Assembly (NCBI GenBank): GCA_028386065.3
Contig: JAKUCV010000205.1
Coordinates: 1 to 64,000 of the forward strand
DNA: 64,000 nucleotides
Direction of reading: 5' to 3'
DNA from: Turnera subulata
Taxonomy: Eukaryota; Streptophyta; Magnoliopsida; Malpighiales; Passifloraceae
How positions within the stretch are numbered: the first letter of the stretch is position 1; every line of letters starts with the position of its first letter. A program made the translations under genes and the position numbers. The notes under the pieces were generated by a model. That model saw only the letters and a list, made by a program, of their open reading frames with translations. It was not told where the DNA came from and did no database searches. Of the stretch, positions 40,730 to 53,158 are shown in pieces.

Positions 40730-43700
40730 CTATGCCTTGGACCCGTCAGAACATTTTCGAAGAACCTGCAAAACATCTTTTATGGAAGGCCTGGCAGAGG
40801 GCAGTGTGTTTGTACACATGAGTCCTAGCTTGAATACATTGATCATTTCTTGCAAGTAAGAAGGTTCCTTAATCTCCTCGTCCAGGCATTCGGCAACAGC
40901 CTTTCCCTCTATGCTGTGCTGCCACGCCCATTCCGCAAGGCTAGTGTGCTCATCTCCACGGTTAGCTTCTCTTCCAGTTACCAATTCCAGGAGCACTACT
41001 CCAAAACTATACACATCAATTTTCTCGTTCACTTTGGTTGAATAAGCATACTCTGCAGCACAAGGGAGACAATAATATCGAATCAATGCTTTAATTTGTT
41101 TAGAATTGGATGACTAGTTTTTAAGTTACACGAAGTGTGCAGAAATATTTTGTAGCTTAGCAGAGTTCACTTACCTGGGGCAATGTAACCAAACGAGCCT
41201 GCTACAGCAGACATTGTCTGTGATTCTCCTTGTCCAGCCAGCATTTTGGCTAGCCCAAAATCAGCTATTCTTGCCCTGAATTCAGAATCCAGCAAGATAT
41301 TGCTCGACTTCACGTCCCGGTGAATAATTGGTGGGGAGCAGTCATGGTGCATGTAGCATAGGCCTTGTGCAGCTCCAATCGCAATCTGCAACCTTGACGG
41401 CCAATCCAAGAACACATGATGTACTGAACTTGCGGCAGATGCTGATGCTTTCGTCTTTCCATGAAGCCATCCATCCAGGCTTTGGTTCTCCATGTATTCG
41501 TAAACAAGAAGCTTGGAATCCTCGCTTGAAATACAACACAGTAACTTCACTATATTGGCATGCCTAATTGTGCCTAATATCTCAACTTCTGCAAGAAACT
41601 CTTTTTCAAGCGTGCTATCCCTTTTCTTGTTATTCCAAATTCTCTTGACCGCAACCAATTTGCCTCCCCCAACAGCGATACGGTATACCTTCCCTGACCC
41701 TCCACTCCCGATCAGGTTTCTGTCTGTCAAGTTTGCCAAAATGCTTGCTTTGGTGAAATGCAGTATGTGGAATGGGGTCAACGTCCATGCAGCCTGATCA
41801 CGCTTTTGCTTCTTTCTCTTGTAACCCCTTACAGCAAACAAAGCCACTGTAACTGCAACTACGAAGACCGTTATGGCAAGAATAAGAATCAAAGCAAGAA
41901 ATCGGGCAGTTAGTCTGTTGGATTTGTCCAGTTTGGCATAACAATTAGGAAGGTTTAGAACTGTATTAACAGCACAGAGTCTTGTATTGTTCAGGAAGCT
42001 GTTCTCGTAAGCAAGGTTATCAAACTGACTTGGGATTTGCCCAGAGAGTTGATTGGATGACAAGTTTAGCGAGATAAGCCTCAAGTTGCCCAGCTTGGGT
42101 GGTATTTGACCGGAGAAATGGTTTTGAGACAGGTCTAAATAAATCAAGTCTGGCAGCGAACCAAACTCTGCAGGGATTTGGCCCGAAAGTCCGTTTCTGG
42201 AGAGATTTAAAGCTGTCAAGGAGTTCCAGGAGACTATTTTGGACGGAAGATGCCCTGAGAGTTGATTTCCATCGAGCAAAAGACTATTAAGACTAGACAG
42301 ACTTGTCAGTTCCTCTGGTATTTCACCCGACAGCATGTTGTTGCTTGCCTCAAAAACAACCAAGTTGGCCCATTTAGAAATTCCTTTAGGAATGGACCCC
42401 GAAAACTTGTTGTTGCTGATCTCCAACCTCGTCAAGTTCCTTGCCACTGTATTATTTGGTAGTTTGCCTGAAAACGAATTGAAATGTAGCCTCAAGGATG
42501 TGATATTGGAGGCTGTCCAAAATCCTGAGGGTATTTCACCTGAAAGCTTGTTCTTGTAAAGCTCAACCTTGCGCAGAGTAGTACAGTTACCAAGCAATTG
42601 GGGCACCTCTCCACTGAGATTGTTCTCAAATACGAACACGCTTCTCAAAACACCTCCAGCACACAGATTTTCAGGTAGCTGCCCGCTGAATTGGTTCGTC
42701 GAAACATCAAACACCTCAAGACTTGAGTGGATGCCCATTTGTGGTGGCAAAACTCCACTGAAGCTGTTATTGAAAATCTTCATAATTCTCAGTGAGGGAA
42801 TAAGGCCTATACTTGGTGGTATCTCGCCTGATAATTGATTATCAAATAGACTTAAGTACTGCAATTTCTGTAACTTGCCAAAATCTTTTGGTAGCGAACC
42901 GCTCAGGTTGTTCCTTGCAAGATCAATTTCAACCAAATCCAGTGCTTCTACAAACCGGGGTATCTCCCCGTGAAATCTATTTTCTTGGAGATACAGATTA
43001 GTTAAGTTTCTGAATGTAAAAAACGCACGAGGAATGTTACCTTCCAAGTGGTTCAGCGCCAAGTCTAAGTGCTCAAGAGTCGACAGGTTGCTGAAACTTT
43101 CAGGTATCCGACCAATCAAATTCGCAGTGGCCATCCACAAGTACTTCAACTTCTTTAACCGACTAAACTCGACTGGTATTGGTGAGGGAACAAACCCATT
43201 AATAGCCATGCCTAGCACTTCCAGATTGGCCAAGTTGCCAATCTCCTTAGGAAACGTACCATTGAACTGATTCTGGTAAAGATACAGCGTTTGCAGCTCT
43301 GACAGATTGCCTATGGCTGGTGGGATATTGCCGGTGAAGTTATTAGCCCCGAGGTCTATGCACCGAAGAGATGAAAGGCGATCAATATCATCAGGAATTT
43401 GACCGACAAAATAGTTCTGTGAAAGGTCTAAGGCTTGGAGCCTTGAGCACTTGTAGAGAACTTTTGGAAACCCTCCAGGAATGTAGTTATAAGCCAAGTC
43501 TACTTGTGCCAGGTTTTTGAGCTCACAAATTGTTTCTGGGATTGGAACTGTGATGTTTTTATTGCGCAGTAAGAGCCCAGTAACTCTGCCCCCGGTGCAC
43601 TTGATCTCCGGCCAACTGCACGGCGAGGTGGAGGAGTTCCATGACTGAAGGGATGCAGGATTTCTCAGTTGCTGCTTCAACTTCAGGAGGATGGCTTGTT

Positions 43701-43806
43701 CTGTTTTGGTGGCATCTTGGGAAAGTACTACAAAGGGCATCGAAGTAAAGAGCAATAGGAGGAGCGGGAAGAAATTTGGGAGACATGACAGGGGTAGTTT
43801 TGGCAT
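40730..43806 (-). CDS. LRR receptor-like kinase A, HAESA-LIKE 3 type, short C-terminal tail (984 aa)
   Basis: Plasma-membrane receptor kinase. Exons 43806-41175 and 41052-40730 (phase-1 intron splitting the Glu codon after GYIAP). Signal peptide about 1-29, N-terminal cap with SPCSWPEIKCT, about twenty LRRs, one TM segment at 636-659, then a kinase with GSGGSG at 700-705, Lys721, HRD Asp831 and DFG Asp849, so it looks active. The best family match I recognise is Arabidopsis At5g25930 (HSL3/NUT), reported as the receptor of CTNIP/SCREW peptides; orthology is inferred. The frame extends upstream to 43986, but the Met at 43806 matches the paralogue's start and gives the signal peptide. It ends at TAG 40732-40730, about 41 residues before the end of the paralogue. 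It is convergent with the poly(A) polymerase gene. Confidence 0.92.
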
Positions 43807-45880
43807 TATGGATGGTTCAAGTAAGTGACACTGGGATTGTGTTTTATTTTTTCTTTCAGGAGAAAGGTTGCATGAATTGCCGTGGGGCTGTGTGGCATTT
43901 GGTTTGCACAAACAAGGTGCTTTCATATAATGTAGCGTGTGTAGTACGTGCTTGGGTGGGGGAAATTTCATCAAAAGTTCAATCATACATGGGTATCATG
44001 AAATTGAAAATGACCGCTAAGTCAATGCTGTTGGAACTATCACTGATCCAACTAAGATGAAACTAGTGATGCTAATCATTTTACGTTGGACCTACTTCAC
44101 ATCACTGTAGATATCAAAGTTGGCTCGAAGTATACATCAATGTTTGATTGTTTCGGGGGGAAGAGCTTGTATCTTGAAATTCATCCCTCCTAGGTGGGTA
44201 GATTAGATTGTCAATACATATACATTGTCTGCCACATACGCAGGGAATCTAATTTTACTGGAGATGGGTTGTGCAGTGCCTCCTGGTGTACAAATCCATG
44301 AATTTTACACTCCTGATGTGTATATGTTAGCTTATGTAATTGGAACAGACAATGTCTTTTCTTCTCCTCTATACCAGGCTCAACTCCCTTTCTTTTGCTC
44401 ATATATATCTGTATATAGTACTGACCTGAAGTTTAGCAGGATGACAGCAATTCTAGGATTATATAGCATTCGAATCCCACTTAAGTTTTCTGAAAACTTA
44501 AATTAGAAGAAGAAATTTTCTGACAAGATTCTTGCCGGCATGGGTTGATGAGCAGTAACACGAATTGGTCATGATACCACAAACAGTTTCAGTTCAAGGA
44601 AGAAGTAAAAACGAGAGAAAGAAAATGAAATGACATGACACCTGAGCCAATAGAATGAAATCTTGCTTTTTTCCTATATAGAAGTTGCATGATCTGTTGG
44701 CAAAGAAAATTTTATATTTTCATTCAAAGTCCAACTCATGATCTTCAAAGATATCGAGATAAGAATAAGATAGCAACACCACCACTTTTTTTGTCCGAAG
44801 CAAAGCAACACACCGCTAGTGAACTAGATTGAGTTATTGGACAGAATAGAAGATAATTTGAACTAGATTTTTTTATTAAAAAAACTCAGACGCATTATCT
44901 TACAAAGCTTAAAAACAGGGAGGGAGGACAAATTCCAATTTGATTTATCCAATCGGAACTTAATGGCATGCCATGACTAGTAAATCTAATTGGGTTCTTA
45001 AGTAAGCCTAGCTAATTGTGATTTAGGCTACTAGTCTATTTATTTTCGTTTGGTATGGATATTTTTTCATCCCTTTGTTTTAAGTCTTTTTTTTTTTTTG
45101 AATTATTTAGTTGATTTTTCAATCCGGAGTGTTTGTAATTGTACAGTTTCCTACTTTCCTTTGCTTTGTTTTCTTTTGTTTAGTTATGGCATATTGCATC
45201 ACCCTTTACGTCATTTCTGGCAAGTACTGGTAGATGATGGTTGGACCTTTACTCTAGAAAGCTTAAAAAAAAGCTAAATATAGTAAAAACCTCTCTCTGT
45301 GACTTGCTTTTTGACTAACTTTGGTTACATCGAACTTTAACCAACACGAGTGTTTCTATATGTTTTCATTGTCCATCCGGGCTTGACGAATCGCACACCC
45401 AACCTACTTGAATGAAATTATAGCGTTTATTACTCTCGGACTATTTCATTCAGGAAAAGAAGTTTTCTAGCAGCGTACAAAGTTTTTTATAATATGTTTT
45501 TTTGCCGAAAAAAATTATACAATTCAATTTTCAAATAATTAGTTAGTAGTCGAATAAATTGTAATAGGTTTACGGGTTGCCACGGGAATAATAAAAATAT
45601 TTATTATTAGCAAATTTATCTGGATACTTTTTTTTGTTTCCTATAAATTGCATGACTCGCTGGGCTAGACGTCGGGGACAAATCTTTCTGGTCAAGTCGC
45701 CCCTCTCGTGATTGTCACGTGGCTCAATGAGGACAAACAAAGGGAGTGAGCTGACGGATGATTAGTGACGTTGCAGGCAACTTAGCACGAAGCTTCATTC
45801 TTTTTTATTTTTTAATTAATCCATCATCAGTCACTAGGCAGCTGTTCTGATTCACTCTAGTATGGTCAAATCTCTAATTT
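43807..45880. other. Upstream region of receptor kinase A
   Basis: Promoter side of kinase A. Several islands match the upstream region of kinase B: tgtgtggcatttgg near 43889, gttggacctacttcacatcac near 44083, and gtgacgttgcaggcaactta near 45766 (kinase B: near 50130, 50363 and 51117). This supports a segmental duplication. No separate gene is seen. Confidence 0.55.
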
Positions 45881-46046
45881 TTTTTTTTTAAAAAAAAAGG
45901 CATCGGTGTTGTCACCCTGGTCGGTCTAGGCTCCGGTCAATATGGTTACATCCTGGCATTAGACCCTCCTCATAAGAGAGACCGCCCAACCGGAACACCA
46001 GCGGACACCCTCTCCTGCTACGCGTCATAAGCCAGCACCCCACCGT
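45881..46046 (-). mobile_element. SINE-like retroposon with perfect 16-bp TSD
   Basis: A 166-bp block sits between two identical copies of GTCAAATCTCTAATTT (45865-45880 and 46047-46062). Read on the minus strand it starts ACGGTGGGGTGCTGGC and ends in CCTTTTTTTTT followed by an A run, as expected for a poly(A)-tailed retroposon. No clear polymerase III boxes or protein were found. The perfect duplication indicates a recent insertion. Confidence 0.65.
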
Positions 46047-46062
46047 GTCAAATCTCTAATTT

Positions 46063-46261
46063 AAGTATAATTTATTTAGTAGATGATATTAGATTAGAAA
46101 AAATCCTTGATGATAAGGTTTTAATCTTCTCTTCATTCTTTTTCCCATAAGCTTTGTCCTTGTCCCGACTAATCCTGATTCCATGCCAATCGCTATTCTG
46201 GTAAAGTTTAATCTTCTATGTGATCTTTCCGCTGTTTCCTGCTTTCATATTGCCAGAGTTA
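46063..46261. other. Unassigned sequence between SINE-like insert and polymerase fragment
   Basis: Probably the start of the second duplicated unit, but no clear match to the first unit was found by eye. Confidence 0.4.
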
Positions 46262-46615
46262 TTTCTCCTCGGCCTTTATGATATGCTACATTTCAAATGC
46301 AGAAGAGCTAATTTCTGTGGAAAAAAACAGTTGAAAATTGTTGCTTCTCCTGTGTATTACTAACTAACAAGTATCTGGACATCTCCCTTACCCATGACTT
46401 TTTCTTTACCGCACGACATTGATGAACAAACCGTGCGTTCCGCAGTCTTTTTGGTTGCTGGAATATATGTACAGATCAAATTCCTACACTTGTTGTAAGC
46501 ATTAGACAGTCACTTGCCTACCCTTAATGAGCATTTCGTTTTCTTTTCATCAGATTTTGTTACTATTTACGGTTCTTAAAATGGATACAGCACGGATTTC
46601 AGTGTGGGTGACTTT
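46262..46615 (+). pseudogene. Decayed fragment of a second poly(A) polymerase gene
   Basis: 46375-46497 aligns with exon 5 of the intact gene (36720-36833): shared words include gacatctccc, the gatga.caaaccgt string, cgcagtctt.atggttg and agatcaaattc. Just upstream, agagctaatttctgt matches intron 4 at about 36668. Downstream, cttaatgagcatttcgtttt matches intron 6 near 36991, and atttcagtgtgg matches the end of exon 7 near 37361. Exon 6 and most of exon 7 are missing and the frame is destroyed. It lies tail-to-tail with kinase B just as the intact gene lies with kinase A. Confidence 0.72.
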
Positions 46616-46870
46616 GCTTCCCAGTAAGCAATTTTTTGCTGCACATTTTGATGTTCTTGCTTGATACCATTTCCATAATTTTCAACCACAAAAGGATTAG
46701 AAAAGCTTATAAAGAAAAGAAGGAAAGATATAGATTCCATTCTTATCAAAATTTAGCAGCCTGCCTACTTCACAGCTCGAGAGGAAAAACATCTACTTCT
46801 ACACTACTATAGTACACTGTACAACGCATCTCGCTAGGCCCAAAAGGATTGGGAAGCTGATGATGCTACA

Positions 46871-49800
46871 TTATACACTGTAAACTAAGGTTCCATCTTG
46901 TACATCATCTGCCACTTTCTTACTTTTTCTGTAGCTAGAAAGATAAGTAGCAGTGCCTCCAAGAAGAGGTGCAAAATCAAATTCATTTCCTGTCTTTTTC
47001 TTAGACTCCGGACAACATTTGTGTAGTACCTGCAAAACATCCTTCATGGAAGGCCTGGAAGAAGGTAATGTGTTTGTACACATAAGGCCTAGCTTGAACA
47101 CATCAATCATTTCTTGCAAGTAACATGGCTGCTTAATCTCCTCATCCAGGCATTCAGTAAAAGCCTTTCCCTCTCCACTGTGCTTCCATGCCCATTCTGC
47201 AAGGCTAGTGTGCTCATCTCCACAGTTAGCTTCTCTTCCTGTTACGAGTTCCAGGAGTACAACTCCAAAGCTATACACATCAATTTTCTCATTCACTTTG
47301 GTCGAATAAGCATATTCTGCAGCACAACAGCAAAAATGTCAAACCGATTATCTTAGATGACCAATATTTTAGTTGAGCCAATGTAAAATTTTTGAAAGTT
47401 AATGAATGCTCTTACCTGGGGCAATGTAACCGAAAGAGCCCGCCACAGCAGACATTGTGTGAGATTCTCCTTGCCTAGCCAACATTTTGGCCAGACCAAA
47501 ATCAGCTATTCTTGCCTTGAATTCAGAATCCAACAGGATATTACTCGACTTCACATCCCGGTGAATAATTGGTGGGGAGCAGTCGTGGTGCATGTAGCAG
47601 AGGCCTTGTGCAGCTCCAATTGCAATCTGCAACCTTGCAGGCCAATCCAAACCCACATGGAGGACTGCAGTAGCAGCAGATAGTGATTTCCGCTTCTTTC
47701 CATGAAGCCAGCCATCAAGGCTGTGATTAACCATGTACTCATAAACAAGAAGCTTCGAGTCTTCGCTTGATATACAACACAACAACTTCACTATATTGGC
47801 ATGCCTAATTGTGCCCAATATTTCCACCTCTGCCAGGAATGCTTTTTCAAGCGTGTAATCCCGGTTCCGGTTGTTCCAAATCCGCTTCACGGCGACGAAT
47901 CCTCCTCCCCCATTAACATTAACAGGGATACGATATACCTTCCCTGACCCGCCGCTTCCAATCAGGTTATTCTCGGTCAAGTAATGCAAAATGTTTGCTG
48001 CAGTGAAATCCAATCTGTGGAATGAGGTCAGCTTCCATGTCGCTAGATCTCGCTTTTGCTTCTTTCTCCGATAGTCTCTGATGGCAAGAAAGGTACATAC
48101 AACAGTCACCAGGAAGACTGTTATGGTAGCAACCAGAATCAAGGCTAGAAATCGAGTGGCCAACTTGCTGGATTCGTCCATTTTGGCATAACATTTTGGA
48201 AGGTTTAGGTTTGTGTTAACAGCACACAGTCTTGAATTATTTAGGAAGCTGTTCTCATAAGCAAGGTTATCAAACTGACGTGGGATTTGCCCGTAAAGTT
48301 GATTGGATGACAAGTTGAGTGAATTAAGCGTCAATTTGCCCAGCTCGGATGGTATTTGACCAGAGAAATGGTTATTAGACAAGTCTAAATAATTGAGGTC
48401 CGGTAAAGACCCAAACTCCACAGGGATTTGGCCAGAAAGTCCATTTCTGGATAGATTTAAGGCTGTCAGGGAATTCCAAGAGATTATTTGTGAGGGAAGC
48501 TGACCTGAAAGTTGGTTTCCATCAAGGGAAAGAGTATCCAGACGAGACAGACTTGTCAACTCCACAGGAATTTCACCTGACAGTAGATTGTTGCTAGCCT
48601 CAAGAACAACCAAATTCCCCCATTTAGAGATTCCTTTAGGAATGGACCCAGAAATTTTGTTGTTGCCGATCTCCAATCTCGTCAAGTTCCATGCCACCGT
48701 CTCAGGAAGTGTGCCTGAAAATGAATTATAATGCAACCTCAAAGATGTAATGTTGGTGGCTGTCCAAAATCCTGAAGGTATTTCACCCGAGAAGTTGTTC
48801 TTGTAAAGCTGAACAGTTCGCAAACTCCTGCAGTTACCTAGCGACTGAGGCACCTCTCCACTAATGTTGTTCTCAAATACAACCAATCCTTCCAGAGCAC
48901 CACCAGCACAAAGATTTGCAGGTAGCTGGCCAGTGAATTGATTTGTTGCAATATCAAACTCTTCAAGCCTCGAATGGAGGCCCATTTCTGGTGGCAATAC
49001 TCCACTGAAGTTATTGTCGAAAAGCTTAAAAGTCTTCAAAGCAGGAAGAAGACCTAAACTTGGCGGTACCTCGCCTGATAATTTGTTACCAAATACACTA
49101 AACAGTTCCAATTTCTGTAACTTGCCAATATCTTTTGGTATAGTGCCAGTCAAGTTGTTCATTCCAAGCTCAAGTTCAACCAAATTCAATGCTTCTACCA
49201 ACTGAGGTATCTCGCCCTGAAATCTATTATTCTGGAGATACAATCCACTTAGGTTCTTGAATGTAAAAAATACTGCAGGAATGTTACCTTCCAAGTGGTT
49301 CAGTGCCAAGTCCAAGTGCTCAAGAGTTGTCAGGCTGCTGAAACTTTCAGGTATCTGACCAATCAAATTCGCAGAGGCCATCCATAAGTACTTCAACTTC
49401 TTTAACCGACTAAACTCGACTGGTATTGGTGAGGGAACAAACCCATTAATAGCCATGCCTAGCTCTTCCAGATTGGCCAAGTTGCCAATCTCCTTAGGAA
49501 ACGTACCATTGAACTGATTCTGGTAAAGAAACAGCTTTTGCAGCTCTGGCAGATTGCCTATGGATGGTGGGATATTGCCGGTGAAGTTATTAGCACCCAG
49601 GTCTATGTACTGCAGCTTTGAAAGTCGATCAATGTCATCAGGAATTGGACCCACGAAATAGTTCTGTGAAAGGTCCAAGTATTGGAGCTTTGAGCAGTTG
49701 TAAAAAACTTTTGGAAACCCACCAGGGATGTAGTTGTAGGCCAAGTCTACTACTGTCAGGTTTTTCAGGTCACAGATTCTTGCTGGGATTGGGACTGTGA

Positions 49801-50047
49801 TGTTTATATTACGGAGCGAAAGTTCGGTGACCGTGCCGTCGGTGCATGTAATCTCCGGCCAACTGCACGGTGAGGTGGAGGAGTTCCATTGAAGGGCTGA
49901 AGGGTTCCCCAGCTGGTCCTTAAGGTCCAGTAGGATGGTTTGCTCTGTGTTGGCATCTTGTGAAATTACTTCAAAGGGTAAGGCTATGAGGAGCAATAGG
50001 AAGAGCGGGAAGGAAACCTGGACAAAAGGAATGGGCAGTTTTGACAT
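46871..50047 (-). CDS. LRR receptor-like kinase B, HAESA-LIKE 3 type (1025 aa)
   Basis: Paralogue of kinase A with the same two-exon structure: 50047-47416 and 47316-46871. Exon 1 is exactly 2,632 nt in both genes. Signal peptide about 1-29 (ending FEVISQ), cap motif SPCSWPEITCT, LRRs to about 610, TM at 633-656, kinase with GSGGSG, Lys721, HRD Asp831 and DFG Asp849. The C terminus continues past the point where kinase A stops, with a basic and serine-containing tail ending TLVYSV, like the tail of the Arabidopsis HSL3 protein. Ligand class is inferred from that family (CTNIP/SCREW peptides). Apparently intact. A family paralogue other than HSL3 cannot be excluded without a tree. Confidence 0.93.
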
Positions 50048-51851
50048 TTGGCTTGGTGAAACTCACTTGCTCAGGTTGTGTTTAGTTTCTTTTTTTTTTT
50101 TTCCGGTGGCGAGCTGGTGGTGGTGGAGCTCTGTGTGGCATTTGGGTTGCAGAGGTGATGAGATGGGAGTGGTTTATTAATATGTCCGTTGCTTAGGTAG
50201 GAGAAATAGCACTGAAAATGACAATAATTGCATGGGCGCCACTGGGGACTTGAAAGAGTGAAAGTGACTGGGTAAGTCAACTGCTGTGGGTCGTCATTTT
50301 TTTTTGGATCTTTCACGGATCAATTAATGTACATGTACCAGACGATGAAAAATCCTTTCATGTTGGGCCTACTTGACATCACGGATTTTCACAATACAAG
50401 TTTCAAGGACATGGCACCTCTTGGTTGCAATGGCACCAAAGACTTCGGGCTAGAATGATCCTGTTTGAGTGCATGATTTGTGGTATTGGAATATTGGATA
50501 GATTTGGGTTAGGATAGAATTAAGGGTAATATAAGTATTAGGATTGGGCGTGGAGCTCAAAGGACATGGCAGTACATAGTAAAGTTGGGTGGAATTTACA
50601 AGTATTTACAACATAGAAGTATACTTTAACAGTCCACAGAATGTCTAAAACTTACGATTCAATTCTTTTAATCTGAAATTCCTGGTATCATTGTGTGTTC
50701 ACACTGGAAACATGAATTGTTTACAAGTTAAAACCTGAGTTTGTCTTGTTTTCCTGTTGCCTTTGTTCCTGCTGGTGTTGTTAGTTTAGATGTTGGGTTA
50801 ATCAAAAGTATGTGTGGTTAGATGCTGGTGGGACCTGTTGTTCTAGAAGCTAAATTGCCCTCGTGGGGTTTATCCTACCAGTAAACTTATCTTTGGTCTT
50901 TAATTCCTTTTTGACTGGCAGGGAGATTGAACTTTAACCACCAGCCTAGAGGTAATTAGGGGTAGTTATGTAGTTTTGATGATGATTATGGTTAGTTTAG
51001 TGGCACTAAATGCTGAGAACCTAAATTCTTTGGTCAACCAATTGTACCGGTGATGGGGACTTTAAAAGATTGCAGCAGAGACGAAGAGTGAAAGCGAGAA
51101 TCACTCGATTCATTTGGTGACGTTTACAGGCAACTTGGTCTAGTGCTTCGAAGCTTCGTGCTTTTGGTTGTTTTCCAAAGGCACGTTTGTTGAATATTGA
51201 CTATTCCCTAACCACACAAAAAGGTATTGACCATTCCTATGGATCCATTTCTTTGGTCAAACTTTCTTACAAGTATTTGCCGCCTTTGTACTTTTCCGCT
51301 TCACTAAATCCGCAAGGATGCCTTTATTCTTTTTTTTTTTTCTACGAGTTCACATTAGGCAATGGGATCAACTATTAAAGATATATTTTTTTATCTACTG
51401 TAGATATTGTCAAGCACCAAAAAAAAAAATTGGATAAAATATATCATTGCTCCCCTTATACCTCTAATAACGATTAATCATATCCCATACTCATTTTAAA
51501 TAATTATTTTAGTCCCTTCGTCCGGTTAATAAGAGATTAGCTAATCTGGCAGTATAATTAACGATTTTGTGGGCTTCAATAATAATTATTAATTAAAATA
51601 ACCAACCCGAATACAGAATCGAAAATCGGATATCGAACCACTGTATGCACGCCCATGTCAGTCAGTTTCCGGTTCGATATCTGGGTGGATAATAATGTTA
51701 AAAATTATTATCCTAACACGTAAGACTCACAAAATTACTAATCAAACTAACAAATCAACTAATCTATGTTTTAACTTGGTGAGAGAACAAAATTAATCAT
51801 TCAATACAGGTAGGCAGTATCGGAGCTAGATATAATTATTAGAAGAGGCCA
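50048..51851. other. Upstream region of receptor kinase B
   Basis: Promoter side of kinase B. It shares short islands with the kinase A promoter up to about 51170, after which the similarity ends. An 11-bp inverted repeat gatatcgaacc/ggttcgatatc lies at about 51630-51683. No gene is seen. Confidence 0.5.
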
Positions 51852-53130
51852 ATATAACATTTTGTGTGTAACAATTAAGATTGATGTGAGAAAATAAAAT
51901 TTAAGAGGGGCCAAATACATAGAACTTATATGAAAAAAATTAAAAGTTCAAGGACCATGCGAAAATATTACAATAGGACTTATATGAAAAGTTTAAAAAC
52001 TCGGGGGGCCATGGAGCTCTAATCACCAGGATGTAAGTTTGGGAGTTATACATCATCAACCAAGTCAAATCACAGCAACTCGACTTTATAATTAATAAAA
52101 ATCAAACCTGAACTTTGACGAGCACCAAGCAACAAATCACAGCAACCAAGCCAAACAGATCCACAAGCTCAACAAAATCTCACAATTCGACTTTTTATAG
52201 TTAATAAAAATCAAATCTGACTTTGACGAACCCTCTTTGTCCAGCAGCCCTTGCCTTCAGTTTGTTTCTGCCTAATCGATGTTGGTGTAGCAAATCAAAA
52301 GATCCAACAACCAAGTCCTATTCCGTAAAGGATTGGTCTGCAGCAACGTGTTGGCGCGCCTCTGGTACGTCTGCGGGTGCGCCTCTGGTGCGCCTGCAGT
52401 GCGCCGATTGGCACCAGATCAGAACCAGCAGCCTACAACTCCTCTTCCTTCACGAATAAAACTTGTGCTCCGCTACCACTTTCACTGCGCCATCCTGTGC
52501 CCGTGACAAGTGGTAGTGGAGCAGAAGTTTTATTCGTGAAGGAAGAGGAGTTGTAGGCTGTTGGTTCTGTTCTGGTGCCAATCGGTGCACCAGAGGCGCG
52601 CCAACACGTTGCTGCAGACCAATCCTTTACGGAATAGGACTTGGTTGTTGGATCTTTTGATTTGCTACACCAACATCGATTAGGCAAAAACAAACTGAAG
52701 GAAAGGGCTGCTGGACAAGGAGGGTTCGTCAAAGTCAGGTTTGATTTTTATTAATTATAAAAAGTCGAATTGTGGGATTTTGTTGAGCTTGTGGATCTGT
52801 TTGGCTTGGTTGCTGTGATTTATTGCTTGGTGCTGCTCAAAGTTCAGGTTTGATTTTTATTAATTATAAAGTCGAGTTGCTGTGATTTGACTTGGTTGAT
52901 GATGTATAACTCCCGAACTTAGCCTTTTCTCCACCACCTTTAGAATCGCCATCCTGGTGATTAGAGCTCCATGGCCCCCCGAGTTTTTAAACTTTCCATA
53001 TAAGTCCTATTGTAATATTTTCGTACGGTCCCTGAACCTTTAACTTTTTCATATAAGTTCTATGTATTTGGCCCCTCTTAAATTTTATTTTCTCACATAA
53101 ATCTTAATTGTTACACACAAAATGTTATAT
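51852..53130. repeat. Large near-perfect palindrome (arms about 630 bp, 25-nt loop)
   Basis: The left arm 51852-52482 and right arm 52508-53130 are inverted copies separated by 25 nt. Arm ends read ATATAACATTTTGTGTG and its complement. The left arm has about 37 extra bases near 52370-52405; otherwise differences are few. Open frames on both strands (52223-52459 +, 52433-52732 -) are mirror images of each other and not a gene pair. The junction word cctggtgattagagct.catggccccc at about 52953 recurs at about 53131, just outside the right arm. It could be a foldback-type transposon or an inverted duplication. No transposase and no clear target duplication were found. Confidence 0.85.
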
Positions 53131-53158
53131 CCTGGTGATTAGAGCTTCATGGCCCCCG

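Noticed and set aside
43807..43986. 60-codon N-terminal extension of receptor kinase A
   Set aside because: It lacks a counterpart in kinase B and would bury the signal peptide; the Met at 43806 matches the paralogue start.
51630..51683. Small inverted repeat gatatcgaacc...ggttcgatatc as a possible MITE or terminator
   Set aside because: Only an 11-bp stem with a wide loop, no flanking duplication and no second copy in the window.
52223..52732. Two similar predicted proteins on opposite strands
   Set aside because: They are the same sequence read from the two arms of the palindrome and show no protein family features.
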